Source: Sternotherus odoratus
Lineage: Eukaryota > Chordata > Testudines > Kinosternidae
Assembly: GCA_032164245.1 (NCBI GenBank)
Contig: JAVMKO010000006.1
Location: 9,315,001 to 9,379,000 of the forward strand
Direction of reading: 5' to 3'
DNA: 64,000 bases
The first letter of the stretch is position 1, and every line of letters starts with the position of its first letter. The notes beneath the pieces were generated by a model. The model was given only the letters and a program-made list of their open reading frames with translations, made no database searches and was not told the origin of the DNA. The position numbers were made by a program, and so were the translations under genes. Below are positions 37,301 through 42,848 of this stretch, one piece after another.

Positions 37301-38127
37301 AACAGTGCTCACACCATGGAAAAATTATATTATTTATAGCCCATAGAAGCCCTACCTAGTCTTGGACCACAGTACTAAGTGCCATACACACAAACAGCAA
37401 AGAGACAATTCCTGGCCCCAAAGAGTTTACAATCCAAATATAAAACAAGACACAATTGGAATTTCTTGGCTGAAGCCCTCCTGGAGGGGAAGCCAGCAGC
37501 TGCATGCCCCATTGCACCTAATCCAACCCAGCCACAACTAATTTCCCCTTTTATCCATTTCCCCTTGTATCCATTTCCCCAGCCTTTCCTATTTGTTCTT
37601 CTCCCAGCAGCACCGTCTCAGTTCTGCTTGGATGTCTATATCGCTTCCCATTCCCGCCCCTGGGTATACGCTTGGAAGTCGCCTGCCCTTCAGTGTTTAT
37701 TTCGGACAACCAAGACACAACGGAGTTTAGACTGGACATCTCCGGTCCTCCAGCACCCAGGGACGAGCACGGGGGAAACCCGCCCCCGGGAACTCGGGGG
37801 TCCCGCCTTTCACCGCCGCCCCTCTCCTGGGGGCTGCAGCACCCGCCTCCCGTAGGGCTGAGCTCCAGGGGAGAACATACTAACTCGGGGGGATCCCACC
37901 CACCGTGCCCCCTACTCCACCTCACCTCAGACACTCCCTGGACCCCGGCGCACCTGACCGGGCGGCTCCACTGCTGCCTGCCCACCTGTTGAGCCTCACG
38001 ACACCCCCGGGACCCCAAGACACCTCCCGCGGTCCAGGTCCCAGAGACCCCCCCTCCGCCTACAGCCCCAGAGGACCCCACTGCCCCTCCCCCGACCCAC
38101 CTCGAAGAGCTCGGCAGTGGCGGCCAT
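1148..38127 (-). CDS. EXOC5: EXOC5 (Sec10), whole coding span, 18 exons
   Basis: Exocyst complex subunit 5, the Sec10 homologue. The octameric exocyst tethers post-Golgi vesicles at the plasma membrane before SNARE fusion and also serves ciliogenesis. Exons joined on the minus strand: 38127-38101, 28814-28720, 26084-25937, 23923-23729, 19541-19477, 19048-19020, 18882-18773, 18520-18476, 18354-18214, 16413-16331, 15124-14915, 12774-12627, 9380-9272, 7733-7613, 7053-6967, 4141-4033, 3430-3215, 1336-1148. They total 2127 bases, giving 708 residues, the vertebrate length as I recall it. The start MAATAELFE has G at -3 and +4. Residues about 40-100 form a charged helical, coiled-coil-like stretch; the rest is the helical-rod Sec10 fold. 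No stop or frameshift interrupts it, so the gene looks functional. Intron 15 has a GC donor. The 5' end faces AP5M1. Confidence 0.97.
1337..3214. other. EXOC5 intron 17: contains a CR1 tail, otherwise nothing recognised
   Basis: AT-rich intron sequence. Apart from the CR1 3' remnant at about 2060-2410 no gene or repeat was recognised. Confidence 0.6.
2060..2410 (+). mobile_element. CR1 LINE 3' end, degraded
   Basis: Contains the CR1 tail phrases for a C-terminal 'WNSLPQEV' reading (ctgtggaactcattgccaca near 2086) and a diverged 'tagatggcccacaggctt' end. It lies in sense orientation relative to the plus strand, inside EXOC5 intron 17. Confidence 0.6.
3215..3430 (-). CDS. EXOC5: EXOC5 coding exon 17 (residues 575-646)
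   Basis: 216 bases, 72 codons, [20 protein letters not shown] through to [13 protein letters not shown]. Acceptor TTATAG, donor GTTAGT. The GGTAAG inside the MDGKN codons is not used; the frame reads straight through. Confidence 0.97.
4033..4141 (-). CDS. EXOC5: EXOC5 coding exon 16 (R538, residues 539-574)
   Basis: 109 bases reading [20 protein letters not shown] then [16 protein letters not shown]. Acceptor TTTAAAG, donor GTGAGT. Confidence 0.96.
6092..6250 (+). repeat. MIR-like SINE fragment
   Basis: The order 'atggcacttttcaaggcatt', 'gaaggggaaaccaaggcac' and 'ctaaggtcaaacaac' follows the MIR core (low-order counts, gaggaaactgaggcac, aaggtcacacagc), heavily diverged. Sense on plus. Confidence 0.5.
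6395..6505 (+). repeat. Second MIR-like fragment
   Basis: 'tatagaggaggtaacggagg' followed by 'agattaaatgaatcactctg' and 'agcaagtcaatatcaaaccc' fits a diverged MIR 3' half. Weak evidence. Confidence 0.4.
6967..7053 (-). CDS. EXOC5: EXOC5 coding exon 15 with GC donor (S509, residues 510-537, split R538)
   Basis: 87 bases reading [20 protein letters not shown] then MKLDVGID, ending AG. Acceptor TTATAG. The donor is AG|GCAAGT, the classic context of a GC-AG intron; there is no in-frame GT donor nearby that preserves the join to TLNCMIGQ. Confidence 0.93.
7613..7733 (-). CDS. EXOC5: EXOC5 coding exon 14 (G469, residues 470-508, split S509)
   Basis: 121 bases reading [20 protein letters not shown] then [19 protein letters not shown]. 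Acceptor CCTTAG, donor GTATGT. Confidence 0.96.
7884..8525. mobile_element. Non-autonomous DNA transposon, probably hAT-like
   Basis: The block begins 'agcatgtctacactag' and ends 'catagaccaagcc', an imperfect terminal inverted repeat of the GYxTGTCTACACT type also seen at 9421. It has a GC-rich centre (about 7940-8260) and, close to the right end, a hairpin with 17-base arms (8469-8485 and 8490-8506, one mismatch). The open frames across the GC-rich part are not coding. It sits in EXOC5 intron 13. Confidence 0.45.
9272..9380 (-). CDS. EXOC5: EXOC5 coding exon 13 (residues 433-468, split G469)
   Basis: 109 bases reading [20 protein letters not shown] then [16 protein letters not shown]. Acceptor TTAAAG, donor GTAAGC. 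The last base starts a glycine codon. Confidence 0.96.
9421..9604. mobile_element. MITE with TTGTCTACAC ends
   Basis: Starts 'aacttgtctacac' and ends 'gtgtagacaagcc', an inverted repeat of about 11 bases enclosing AT-rich sequence with two direct copies of a 'gtaggatataaatttaaagc'-like unit. No coding capacity. Probably hAT-type; no target duplication identified. Confidence 0.6.
9688..9885 (+). mobile_element. tRNA-derived SINE with CR1-like tail
   Basis: The head resembles a tRNA with pol III boxes: A box TAGCTCAGTGG at 9700-9710 and B box GTTCAATCC at 9745-9753. The tail 'ggctggactcgatgacct' to 'ccttccagttctatgagat' matches the CR1 3' end seen at 59760-59810, followed by a short AT-rich repeat. 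This composition is that of the turtle tRNA-Lys-type SINEs that borrow CR1 machinery. It is not a tRNA gene: the body does not fold into a complete cloverleaf. Confidence 0.8.
10108..10290 (-). mobile_element. CR1 3'-end fragment
   Basis: 'acataagaatggccgtactg' and 'ggccaatgccaggtgtcctg' are the reverse complement of the CR1 3' UTR seen on the plus strand at 11820-11930. Confidence 0.75.
11030..11935 (+). mobile_element. CR1 LINE, ORF2 C-terminus and 3' UTR
   Basis: The translation at 11177-11539 contains [18 protein letters not shown] and [16 protein letters not shown], the well-known CR1 reverse-transcriptase C-terminal block. It is followed by the 'WNSL' region and a 3' UTR ending 'acggcctctctcatgttctt'. 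5'-truncated and frameshifted, as is usual for CR1. It lies in EXOC5 intron 12. Confidence 0.9.
12627..12774 (-). CDS. EXOC5: EXOC5 coding exon 12 (G383, residues 384-432)
   Basis: 148 bases reading [20 protein letters not shown] through to KQAFERCHR. Acceptor TTATAG, donor GTAAGT. It ends on a codon boundary. Confidence 0.97.
12775..14914. other. EXOC5 intron 11: one Tigger-like MITE, remainder unassigned
   Basis: Only the element at 13361-13572 was recognised. The overlapping open frames at 13734-14224 show no family resemblance and lie inside the intron. Confidence 0.5.
13361..13572. mobile_element. Tigger/pogo-like MITE flanked by TA
   Basis: A 212-base element with ends CAGGTATGTCACGTCTTA and, on the other strand, CAGGCATGTCGCGTCTTA: 18 bases with two mismatches, followed on both sides by one further mismatched base and a G. 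It is flanked by TA at 13359-13360 and 13573-13574. CAGG ends plus TA duplication indicate the Tc1/mariner-pogo group. There is no transposase inside, and CpG content is unusually preserved. Confidence 0.75.
14915..15124 (-). CDS. EXOC5: EXOC5 coding exon 11 (codon 313, residues 314-382, split G383)
   Basis: 210 bases reading [20 protein letters not shown] through to [11 protein letters not shown]. Acceptor ATAAAG, donor GTGAGT. Both boundary codons are split and match the neighbours. Confidence 0.96.
15125..16330. other. EXOC5 intron 10: GC-rich but no gene recognised
   Basis: A GC-rich central part (15400-15860) includes a C run near 15790. A short phrase near 15200 ('cacctagcacaatggggccc') resembles an old dispersed amniote repeat. 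No coding signal. Confidence 0.4.
16331..16413 (-). CDS. EXOC5: EXOC5 coding exon 10 (residues 286-312 plus split codon 313)
   Basis: 83 bases reading [20 protein letters not shown] then YLYVLYT, ending with AG. Acceptor TTATAG, donor GTAGCT. The split codon becomes serine (AG+C); I recall arginine here in mammals. Confidence 0.94.
16470..16995. mobile_element. Non-autonomous repeat with a terminal hairpin
   Basis: A GC-rich body is followed by a long imperfect inverted repeat: 'tttagtcaggggcattttta' from about 16881 pairs with 'taaaaacaccctgactaaa' ending about 16989. The flanks read 'ataaggctccacg' and 'tttgccttaat', suggesting degraded inverted ends. I recognise this arrangement as a common turtle MITE but cannot name the superfamily. 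Confidence 0.55.
17401..17535 (+). mobile_element. PLE-terminal (hammerhead-type) repeat fragment, copy a
   Basis: Contains 'cgggtattatcccacgaaag' then 'tagtctttaaggtgccacag' and 'ccagactaacatggctatct'. The same ordered motifs recur at 40897, 43293, 57268 and 62240. The core position reads CCGACAA in place of the canonical hammerhead CUGANGA. Confidence 0.65.
18214..18354 (-). CDS. EXOC5: EXOC5 coding exon 9 (residues 239-285)
   Basis: 141 bases, 47 codons, from [20 protein letters not shown] to [11 protein letters not shown]. Acceptor CTCTAG, donor GTATTT, a weak but usable donor. Confidence 0.95.
18476..18520 (-). CDS. EXOC5: EXOC5 coding exon 8 (residues 224-238)
   Basis: 45 bases, 15 codons, [15 protein letters not shown]. 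Acceptor CCATAG, donor GTAATG. In phase with both neighbours. Confidence 0.95.
18773..18882 (-). CDS. EXOC5: EXOC5 coding exon 7 (S187, residues 188-223)
   Basis: 110 bases reading [20 protein letters not shown] then [16 protein letters not shown]. Acceptor TTTTCAG, donor GTAAAG. The first two bases complete serine 187. Confidence 0.96.
19020..19048 (-). CDS. EXOC5: EXOC5 coding exon 6, 29-base small exon (R177-A186, split S187)
   Basis: Only 29 bases: one base completing the arginine, nine codons FSEVKSKIA, then one base of a serine codon. Acceptor TTAACAG, donor GTAAGT. The phase fits both neighbours, which supports so small an exon. Confidence 0.92.
19477..19541 (-). CDS. EXOC5: EXOC5 coding exon 5 (residues 156-176 plus split R177)
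   Basis: 65 bases reading [20 protein letters not shown] then D. Acceptor CAACAG, donor GTAAAA. It ends with AG of a split arginine codon. Confidence 0.95.
20614..21112 (-). mobile_element. hAT transposon remnant with transposase C-terminus
   Basis: Read on the minus strand from about 21110, the sequence encodes [18 protein letters not shown] and [10 protein letters not shown], the C-terminal dimerisation region of hAT transposases, then loses frame. It continues to a 'tagtgctgtcaagtgatt' terminus near 20614, which resembles a hAT inverted end. The other end is lost at the start of a G-rich block. The transposase is dead. Confidence 0.75.
21115..21475 (+). repeat. G-rich degenerate repeat block
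   Basis: Repeated 'gtcaggggg', 'gggggcagt' and 'gggaacaaagagcag' motifs, with G runs up to nine. It ends in 'ccccaatgtggccctcatgc' and 'aagtttgcccacccca', a phrase typical of old turtle interspersed repeats. The plus strand has clear G-quadruplex potential. The open frames here are low-complexity artefacts. Confidence 0.55.
22185..22400 (-). repeat. MIR/L2-like fragment, antisense
   Basis: 'cctcatttctctcctttaca', 'catctgtaagatgcagata' and 'ttggtgttaggatttgatga' follow the reverse complement of the MIR core order, and 'gtggaaagtgctatggaac' resembles the L2/MIR tail. Diverged. Confidence 0.55.
23729..23923 (-). CDS. EXOC5: EXOC5 coding exon 4 (residues 91-155)
   Basis: 195 bases, exactly 65 codons, from [20 protein letters not shown] to SDVFTNSEK. 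Acceptor CCCAG, donor GTAAGA. This is one of the most conserved Sec10 stretches. Confidence 0.97.
24201..24368. mobile_element. hAT (Charlie-type) MITE
   Basis: Left end CAGTGGTTCTCAACC, right end ending 'gataaccactg'; the CAGTGGTT / AACCACTG termini are those of Charlie-like hAT elements. About 168 bases, non-coding, in EXOC5 intron 3. Confidence 0.65.
24452..24538. mobile_element. Palindromic MITE
   Basis: The left half 'ggcccaatgctcccctgata' and right half 'acaccagctgaggatctggc' are imperfect reverse complements around 'ctactgaaatcagtggag'. A related copy lies at 61973-62059. An old amniote-type palindrome, non-coding. Confidence 0.55.
24544..24668. mobile_element. 125-base hAT MITE with 8-base target duplication
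   Basis: Ends TAGAGTGACCAGA and TCTGGTCACCCTA form an inverted repeat, flanked by the direct repeat CCCCATAT at 24536-24543 and 24669-24676. An 8-base duplication is diagnostic of hAT-like insertion. It inserted exactly at the edge of the palindromic MITE ending at 24538. Confidence 0.8.
24960..25245 (-). mobile_element. CR1 3'-end fragment
   Basis: Reverse complement of a CR1 3' region: 'acataagaatgcccatactg', 'ctattagccattgatggacc' and 'cttttttgaacccagttata' occur in the expected reversed order. Confidence 0.75.
25937..26084 (-). CDS. EXOC5: EXOC5 coding exon 3 (R41, residues 42-90)
   Basis: 148 bases. Encodes the charged helical segment [20 protein letters not shown] through to VQELQKSNQ, the likely N-terminal coiled coil. 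Acceptor AATCAG, donor GTAAGA. It ends on a codon boundary. Confidence 0.96.
26358..26436. mobile_element. Short hAT-like MITE
   Basis: About 80 bases with imperfect inverted ends: 'aaggacttgtccccgctagg' against the reverse complement of 'cctaatgtagacaaacccta'. It sits in EXOC5 intron 2. Confidence 0.5.
27400..27605 (+). mobile_element. CR1 3'-end fragment
   Basis: 'gatcaatggctactagtcag', 'cacctgccactggccactat' and 'gacccagtatggcctctctt' reproduce the CR1 3' UTR order in plus orientation. Confidence 0.8.
27753..27801. repeat. Hairpin related to the PLE-terminal repeat, copy b
   Basis: Inverted arms at 27753-27774 and 27778-27801 pair GGAAGAC, then GTAGCACCTTAG with CTAAGGTGCTAC, with two extra A in the right arm. 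The GCACCTTAG motif is shared with the other PLE-terminal copies. Confidence 0.6.
27824..27876. repeat. Small palindromic element
   Basis: Perfect 15-base inverted arms TCTTGTTCCTGTTTA (27824-27838) and its complement (27862-27876) around a 23-base centre. It lies 22 bases beyond the preceding hairpin. Superfamily unknown. Confidence 0.6.
28720..28814 (-). CDS. EXOC5: EXOC5 coding exon 2 (residues 10-40 plus split R41)
   Basis: 95 bases, reading [19 protein letters not shown] and on to FDPK. The acceptor is CTAG and the donor GTAAAT. It ends with the first two bases (AG) of an arginine codon completed by exon 3. The preceding intron is about 9.3 kb. Confidence 0.96.
29800..31039 (+). mobile_element. 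CR1 LINE, ORF2 endonuclease to start of RT
   Basis: Translations include [17 protein letters not shown] and [12 protein letters not shown] (apurinic endonuclease domain of CR1), then a linker with [10 protein letters not shown] and [20 protein letters not shown], and finally codons for NYRPVSL at about 31019-31039, the first RT motif. Several frameshifts and stops break it. It stops abruptly at the antisense CR1. Confidence 0.9.
31040..31700 (-). mobile_element. CR1 LINE, antisense, RT C-terminus and 3' end
   Basis: On the minus strand a 222-codon open frame (31793-31125) contains [36 protein letters not shown] and [20 protein letters not shown]: the CR1 RT C-terminus. Its 3' tail ends in the repeat 'atagaatcatagaat' (as written on plus) directly at the broken sense CR1. 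It is a 5'-truncated retrocopy, not a host gene. Confidence 0.92.
32105..32885 (+). mobile_element. hAT transposase fossil with BED-type zinc finger
   Basis: The start reads [14 protein letters not shown], then K-C-K and C-N-K-E spaced as a BED finger, then E-K-C near 32240. Further on come serine-rich codons (32610-32750) and a region resembling K-I-A-x-F-x-x-x-T-N near 32830, as in hAT transposases. Stops and frameshifts throughout. It resembles the turtle BED-hAT group; the domain call rests on motif spacing only. Confidence 0.6.
33466..33557. repeat. Perfect palindrome, 42-base arms, PLE-terminal repeat copy c
   Basis: Arms 33466-33507 and 33516-33557 are exact reverse complements with an 8-base centre. 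Each arm contains CTTGTAGCACCTTAGAGAC, the motif of the PLE-terminal family. Upstream 'agtctgtatctgtaaagaaa' is the outer part of one copy. Confidence 0.85.
33690..34500 (+). mobile_element. LTR-like retroelement block
   Basis: Has the order expected of an LTR: TATAAAAG at 33973-33980 followed by 'acccctccattttgtcttca', AATAAA at 34214-34219 and 34236-34241, then a G/T-rich stretch. I recognise the phrases 'ggattggcaacagc' and 'gtaagatctgacttgtatat' as a common turtle LTR family (Gypsy or endogenous retroviral, undecided). No internal coding region accompanies it, so a solo or truncated LTR. Confidence 0.5.
34505..36870 (+). mobile_element. Penelope-like retroelement, degraded RT and GIY-YIG endonuclease
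   Basis: Ordered translated traces in shifting frames: [15 protein letters not shown] (near 34590), a K-x-A-D-K-like patch then [16 protein letters not shown] (34940-34990), [17 protein letters not shown] (35110-35165), [17 protein letters not shown] (35318-35368), [12 protein letters not shown] (near 35490), [11 protein letters not shown] (35597-35630) and VGETRQ (36348-36366). These are the RT and GIY-YIG landmarks of Penelope-like elements. The catalytic YxDD reads YISD, and stops are frequent, so it is inactive. The 3' end (36735-36835) is the PLE terminal repeat also seen at 57890. Confidence 0.8.
37350..37450 (+). repeat. Old interspersed repeat fragment
   Basis: 'cagcaaagagacaattcctg' and 'aaagagtttacaatcc' resemble the 'acagtccctgcc...' stretch at 41320-41400, an old amniote repeat (L3 or SINE type). 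Weak. Confidence 0.3.
38101..38127 (-). CDS. EXOC5: EXOC5 coding exon 1 (residues 1-9)
   Basis: Encodes MAATAELFE and ends in a complete codon before a GTGGGT donor. The ATG context is strong (GAC before, G after). It is far too short for ORF finding and was recognised by its Sec10 N-terminus. It lies inside the CpG-rich promoter block. Confidence 0.95.
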
Positions 38128-38904
38128 GTCAGCGTCTGTGGCGGCAGCGGCCCTCAGCTCTTCCCCGCGCCCCGCCCCTTGTGCCCCTGACAGGCCGGCG
38201 CCGCGGCACCGCCCCCGCCCGCCGGAAACGGGCCCGGCCTGCGCAGAGGCGCCGCCGCCCGCGCGCTGCGCAGCGGCCGGCCCGGAAGGGAGGGACCGTC
38301 GCGCGCCCCGCCATTGGCGCTCCGCCGTCGCCGGGCGGGGGCGGGCCTGGGGCGGCGCCTCAGTCAGGCCTTCCGCGGGGCCGAGAGTGGCAGTGGGGCA
38401 GGGGTGCCCCGGGATCGCTCTTGGCTGGGCAGAGGGGGAGGGGCCCGCTCCGTTTTGGGGGGCTGTGGTTGGTCAGGGGGCGGGGCCTGCTCGGTCTTGG
38501 GGGGCTGCCCTGTTTTGGGGGCGCTGGGCAGAGACAGGGTGCTCGTTTGGGGTCCGTAGGGTCTGGGGAGCAGAGGAAGAGGGTGTTCCTGGGGGGGGGG
38601 GGGAGAGGGTGTTCCCGGGGGTGGGGAGGGGGAGAGAGATTGGGGAGGAGGCTTCTGTTTGGGGGGGGGCATTTTCCAGCAGAGCGGTGTTCCCCAGGGT
38701 GGCTTGTGTGGGTGCCTGTTGCTGAGAAAGGTGGGGGCTTGTGCCTGCTTCAGGCAGGGGGGACTTGTTAGCAGGGCACAGACAGGAGTTTCACTGGGCC
38801 GTAATGCCCTTAGCAGCCAGTAGGCCTGGGATGCCAGGCACCTCAGGTAACTGCCCATCCTGATGAACTGAAGTGCAGTGGTCCTGGCCTGCTCGCTGTC
38901 TGTC
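38128..38904. promoter_or_regulatory. CpG-rich bidirectional promoter between EXOC5 and AP5M1
   Basis: The 777 bases separating the two start codons are extremely GC- and CpG-rich in the EXOC5-proximal half (the island extends into EXOC5 intron 1 to about 37740) and lack a TATA box. Visible elements are an ETS-like CCGGAAGG at 38282-38289, CCGGAAA near 38221, an inverted CCAAT box (ATTGG) at 38313-38317, GC boxes GGGCGG at 38333-38338 and GGGCGGGG at 38478-38485, and TGCGCA half-sites of NRF1 type near 38238. Such composition is typical of divergent housekeeping promoters. The two transcription start sites themselves are inferred, not seen. Confidence 0.8.
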
Positions 38905-38972
38905 ATGGCCCTGAGGGGACTGTGGCTCATCCGCTATGAACCAGGGGCCTGTGGAGCCGTGCTGTTCTCCAG
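38905..38972 (+). CDS. AP5M1: AP5M1 coding exon 1 (residues 1-22, split R23)
   Basis: 68 bases reading [20 protein letters not shown] then FS, followed by AG and donor GTAACA. The ATG has G at -3 and +4. The layout (short hydrophobic start, WLI, EPG, FSR join) matches the AP5M1 N-terminus, and the join gives FSRRYPT. Confidence 0.93.
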
Positions 38973-41900
38973 GTAACACTGCCGACCACCTGCCTGAGTC
39001 TTCTGTTAGTCTGAGTCTATGCTGCTTAAAGTGTGTGCGTGAGGGTAGCTCATGCAGACCGGGCAAAACAAAAAAATGTAAAATCAAGCCAGGTCTTCGA
39101 GTGATTGACTGCACGTACTGTTTTACTAAAGTTGCTACTTCCAGATTATGATAGACCCAACAACTTTAACCGTTGTGAATTTTATTGTGTCCGGGGACCT
39201 CAACAGGGCTAGTAAATATCTTTCTTTGGGCTTTGCTGCATCAGAAAATCAGGTCATGACCTAACTGGTACATGACCTAGAAGAGGCACGTTAACTACCA
39301 CAGGTTTGAACATTACTTTGCAGTCAGCCTGGACAGGGGTAGTCTGGTCTAGACACAATAATTCAATTCCAGAGCACTGTGAAGACGCTTTTGTAAGTGG
39401 ATATAAGTACATTGACTTCAGCTACGTTATTCTTGTAGCTGAAGTTGCATATCTTAGATCGATTCTCTTTTCTTCCCCCTCCCCATCACGTTGTGTAAAC
39501 TAGGGCATAGTTTTTAATGTCTTGTATATTGATCATGGTCCTAATAGGGATCCCCATGACCAGTGGCTTAATAGTAACTGTGATTTGGCCCAATTTACAC
39601 TGATTGTAAGTCCTGTCTAAAGTCCTCTATTATTTATCATGACTCCTCAAGAGTATGTTCTAACATGATATTCTAGTGAAGACAAACCCATTGAAACACA
39701 CAGCAAAATCCTCCATCCTCTAGAGAATAACAGTAACACATATGCACTGCCCTGTAAATCCATCCTCACTTAAGGAAGAGAGAAATGCTGAAAGGTCATT
39801 TAGGTCCTAGTTCTACAAGCTAATATGTGTAGGCCGGACCCTTGTGCTTTCACAGAGCCTCACTGATTTCACTAAAGCTCCATGCTGGTGCATGAGGTGT
39901 GCCCATACAGTGCTTGTTGCAGGGTTGGGACCACAGATTATAACAAAATGTAATAATATTTTAAAATCTCAAATGCTACTGGGAAAAATGGTGATGTGGT
40001 TGGATACAGTTATGTCAAAGATTTTGGTATTACTACACTAGTGAAAAATATTCAATATTTCTGGGCTGTGATTGCTTACTTACATTTGTCATAATTTTAT
40101 TGCATTTGCTTTATTTTTGAATAGTAACTCTTACTAAAAAAAAAAATCACCACTTTGCATTGTAAGGACATCAGTATTTTCATAGCAGCTTGAATGATGA
40201 TATATGGAACGTTTCAACTCCTTCCCCAAAATAAACAAAACTAATCGTCATACTTGGTTTAAACCACATAAAGCCAATTAAATCCTTTTTCATTAATATT
40301 GTACTTTAAGTTGACGGTGTCTCTGAAATTTTAGAAATTAATTTTAAAAATTTTGGATTTCTGAGAAAACAGTAAAATAACCCATACTGTTTAAATTCCT
40401 TTTTAAAAAATGTTAGTGATTGTGTTGTTTCTGTTCCTCTGATGTTAATGAGGGTCTTTTCATTAAGATAAAAAAACAACTATAGTATTGGGTGGCTCAC
40501 AGAAAACCATGAAGGTGACTCTTTTACAAAATGCTGTCAAATGATCAATGCAAACAACTGAATATGTAGACAAACACTTTTGATAACTTCTTTGAGTACT
40601 CTTCTATTTGTAACTGGAGAGTAGGTAAAATATTTGTAGACAGAAGTGTAATTTTTGCCCAAGTTGATTGTAACCTTCATGTAGAGAGAGTTCTGTGGGC
40701 ACTAAAGGGGCATTTTCCAGGTAGAATTTATTTATTTAGGACTTCTAATCCTTAGAACTGAAAGCACAGAGCATAGAAAGGCTTCTGACTAGAAAGGTCA
40801 GTTGTGTTTTCGTGGGAAGTCTCCTGCCTATTTGAGAGTAATCTATATGATTCTATTGAATTGTTAAGAATCAGGGAGGTAGCCATGTTAGTCTGGAATA
40901 GCAGAGGTAACAAAGTCCTGTGGCACCTTAAAGACTAACTATAAAGTTTTGAAGCATGAGCTTTCGTGGGCTAATACCCACTTCGTCGGAGTGGGTATTA
41001 GCCCACGAAAGCTCATGCTTCAAAACTTTATAGTTAGTCTTTAAGGTGCCACAGGACTTTGTTACCTCTGCTATTGAATTGTTGTTCTCCAGATAATGAG
41101 AGAAGGGACATATTGGTGATAGGAAAAAATTGGGGGGCCTGAAGAAGGGGTAAAAGTGGAGGGCTGCAATATTATACTCAATTCAACACAATCAAGAGAG
41201 AATCCAGAGCAAGGCAAAAAGAAAGAATGGCCTCCAACCTCAGATGAAGACTGCTCTACCCTAGAAATTCCTCTTCTTATATGTATTAGGGTCATACTTA
41301 GACATCTCAGTCAAGATTAGTGCTCTACAAACACATAGTAAGAAACAGTCCCTGCCCTGAAAACCTTCCAGTCTAAACAGACACGCTGGAGAAATGGTGA
41401 GAGAGTAAACAGAGAGAGAAAGGTGAAGAGCCAGGACATGGAACTCAGGTTTCCTGAATCCTAGTCCATTGCCCTATTCAGTAGACTACTTCTTTCTATG
41501 AAAACACTTTAATGTTTCCCAGTGAACTGCATGGAAGAGAACAAAGAGCACCTTAAACTTCTAGTGATGTCCAGACAAAGATCCTGTCAGTTTTCTAGGA
41601 GAACTAAAAACCTGTTGCGCATAGTTGCATTGGAATGCCCAAGTTCATCATCATCAGTGACCTTAACTTCAACAAAGATAATATAAATAATGTCTTAACA
41701 TCCAGTCTCCTATCTTACTTAGAAACTCTGGGTTTCAGAAAAGTCATCTCCAGACTCATGCTCTCAGCTGGATGCACACTGGATCTGATCTTTAGCATAC
41801 GCGAGGACACCGGAAACATCGCAAACATTCCACTCCCTTGGTCTGATCACTTCCACATCCAGGCAAAGATCAGAGCACTCACTCTATCTTATAAAGATAG

Positions 41901-42782
41901 GTGCACCACCACCGCTGATTCACCAGTGGAAACTTTTATTCCATGAAATTGTCAGCATGTCCTTAAAGGGAAACCCACAAGGCTAAGAGACCAGCAAATC
42001 AATCAAGCAATATAATCATCTGATAGTCACCACCATCAGTGCTTTGAATCAAAGCCTCTCCTTCCCATGCATAGAATGAGATCATTGTGGTTTGCTGACA
42101 GACCACAAGCGGGTGCAGTGTGCTGGCAGATGACTAGGATATTACTGATGCAGAACTTTACACCCCTACTATCTCCTGTTACAATGTTTTCCAAAAAACT
42201 GCCAAAAATAAGAGGTAATCACCAAGGCAGAATTTGGTCCCATCCTGTTCAATTATGTTTAACAAGCCCTGAGAAAAATTCAAGTGTGAAACAGATCCAT
42301 GCTCCCTATTCTTTATCATGTATATGAGGCCACTTGGAGAGATGATTCTCAAACTTCTTCCTGTGGCCCATGTGTAAATCACACAATTCTGGCTTCTCTT
42401 TTTGTTATGCTTTCTTATCCAGGCATCCAGGCTCTTCAATGCAAAGGCCTAGATGCTTGTAAAAACTTGCTAAAAACAACCAGGAGAAGCCAGCATAGCT
42501 GCCTCCAATGAGGGCTTCTGCCAAGAGAGGAACTAAAAGGCATTGGAGCTGTCTGCCAGCCAATGGGAGAAGAACCCTCCAACTCAAGAACAATGACCAG
42601 CGGAGCAAGGAGTCAAAGGGAGAAAGGGAGCAGAACACATTGAAGGCTCAGATAAAATGAAGTGCAAAAGGACTGAGAGACTGTCATCCTATCTTTTTAA
42701 TTTTGGTAGAATTGTGTAAATAGTCTTTTAAAAATTCATATATATATAAAATAGTCTTTTAAAAATTCATATATATATAAAG

Positions 42783-42848
<66 letters not shown>

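Larger units (their letters stand above)
28815..38100. other. EXOC5 intron 1 (9.3 kb), transposon mosaic
   Basis: In plus-strand order: CR1 sense (29800-31039), CR1 antisense (31040-31700), hAT/BED fossil (32105-32885), perfect palindrome (33466-33557), LTR-like block (33690-34500), Penelope-like element (34505-36870), then the CpG island from about 37740. 28815-29790 and 36870-37340 carry nothing recognised beyond a possible hAT-end phrase near 29025 ('ttgccaaactatggtctgtg'). No host coding exon was found inside. Confidence 0.7.

Noticed and set aside
37905..38771. 288-codon open frame across the promoter
   Set aside because: It lies in CpG-rich sequence where stops are rare, gives proline/arginine/glycine-rich low-complexity protein, and overlaps EXOC5 exon 1 and the divergent promoter.
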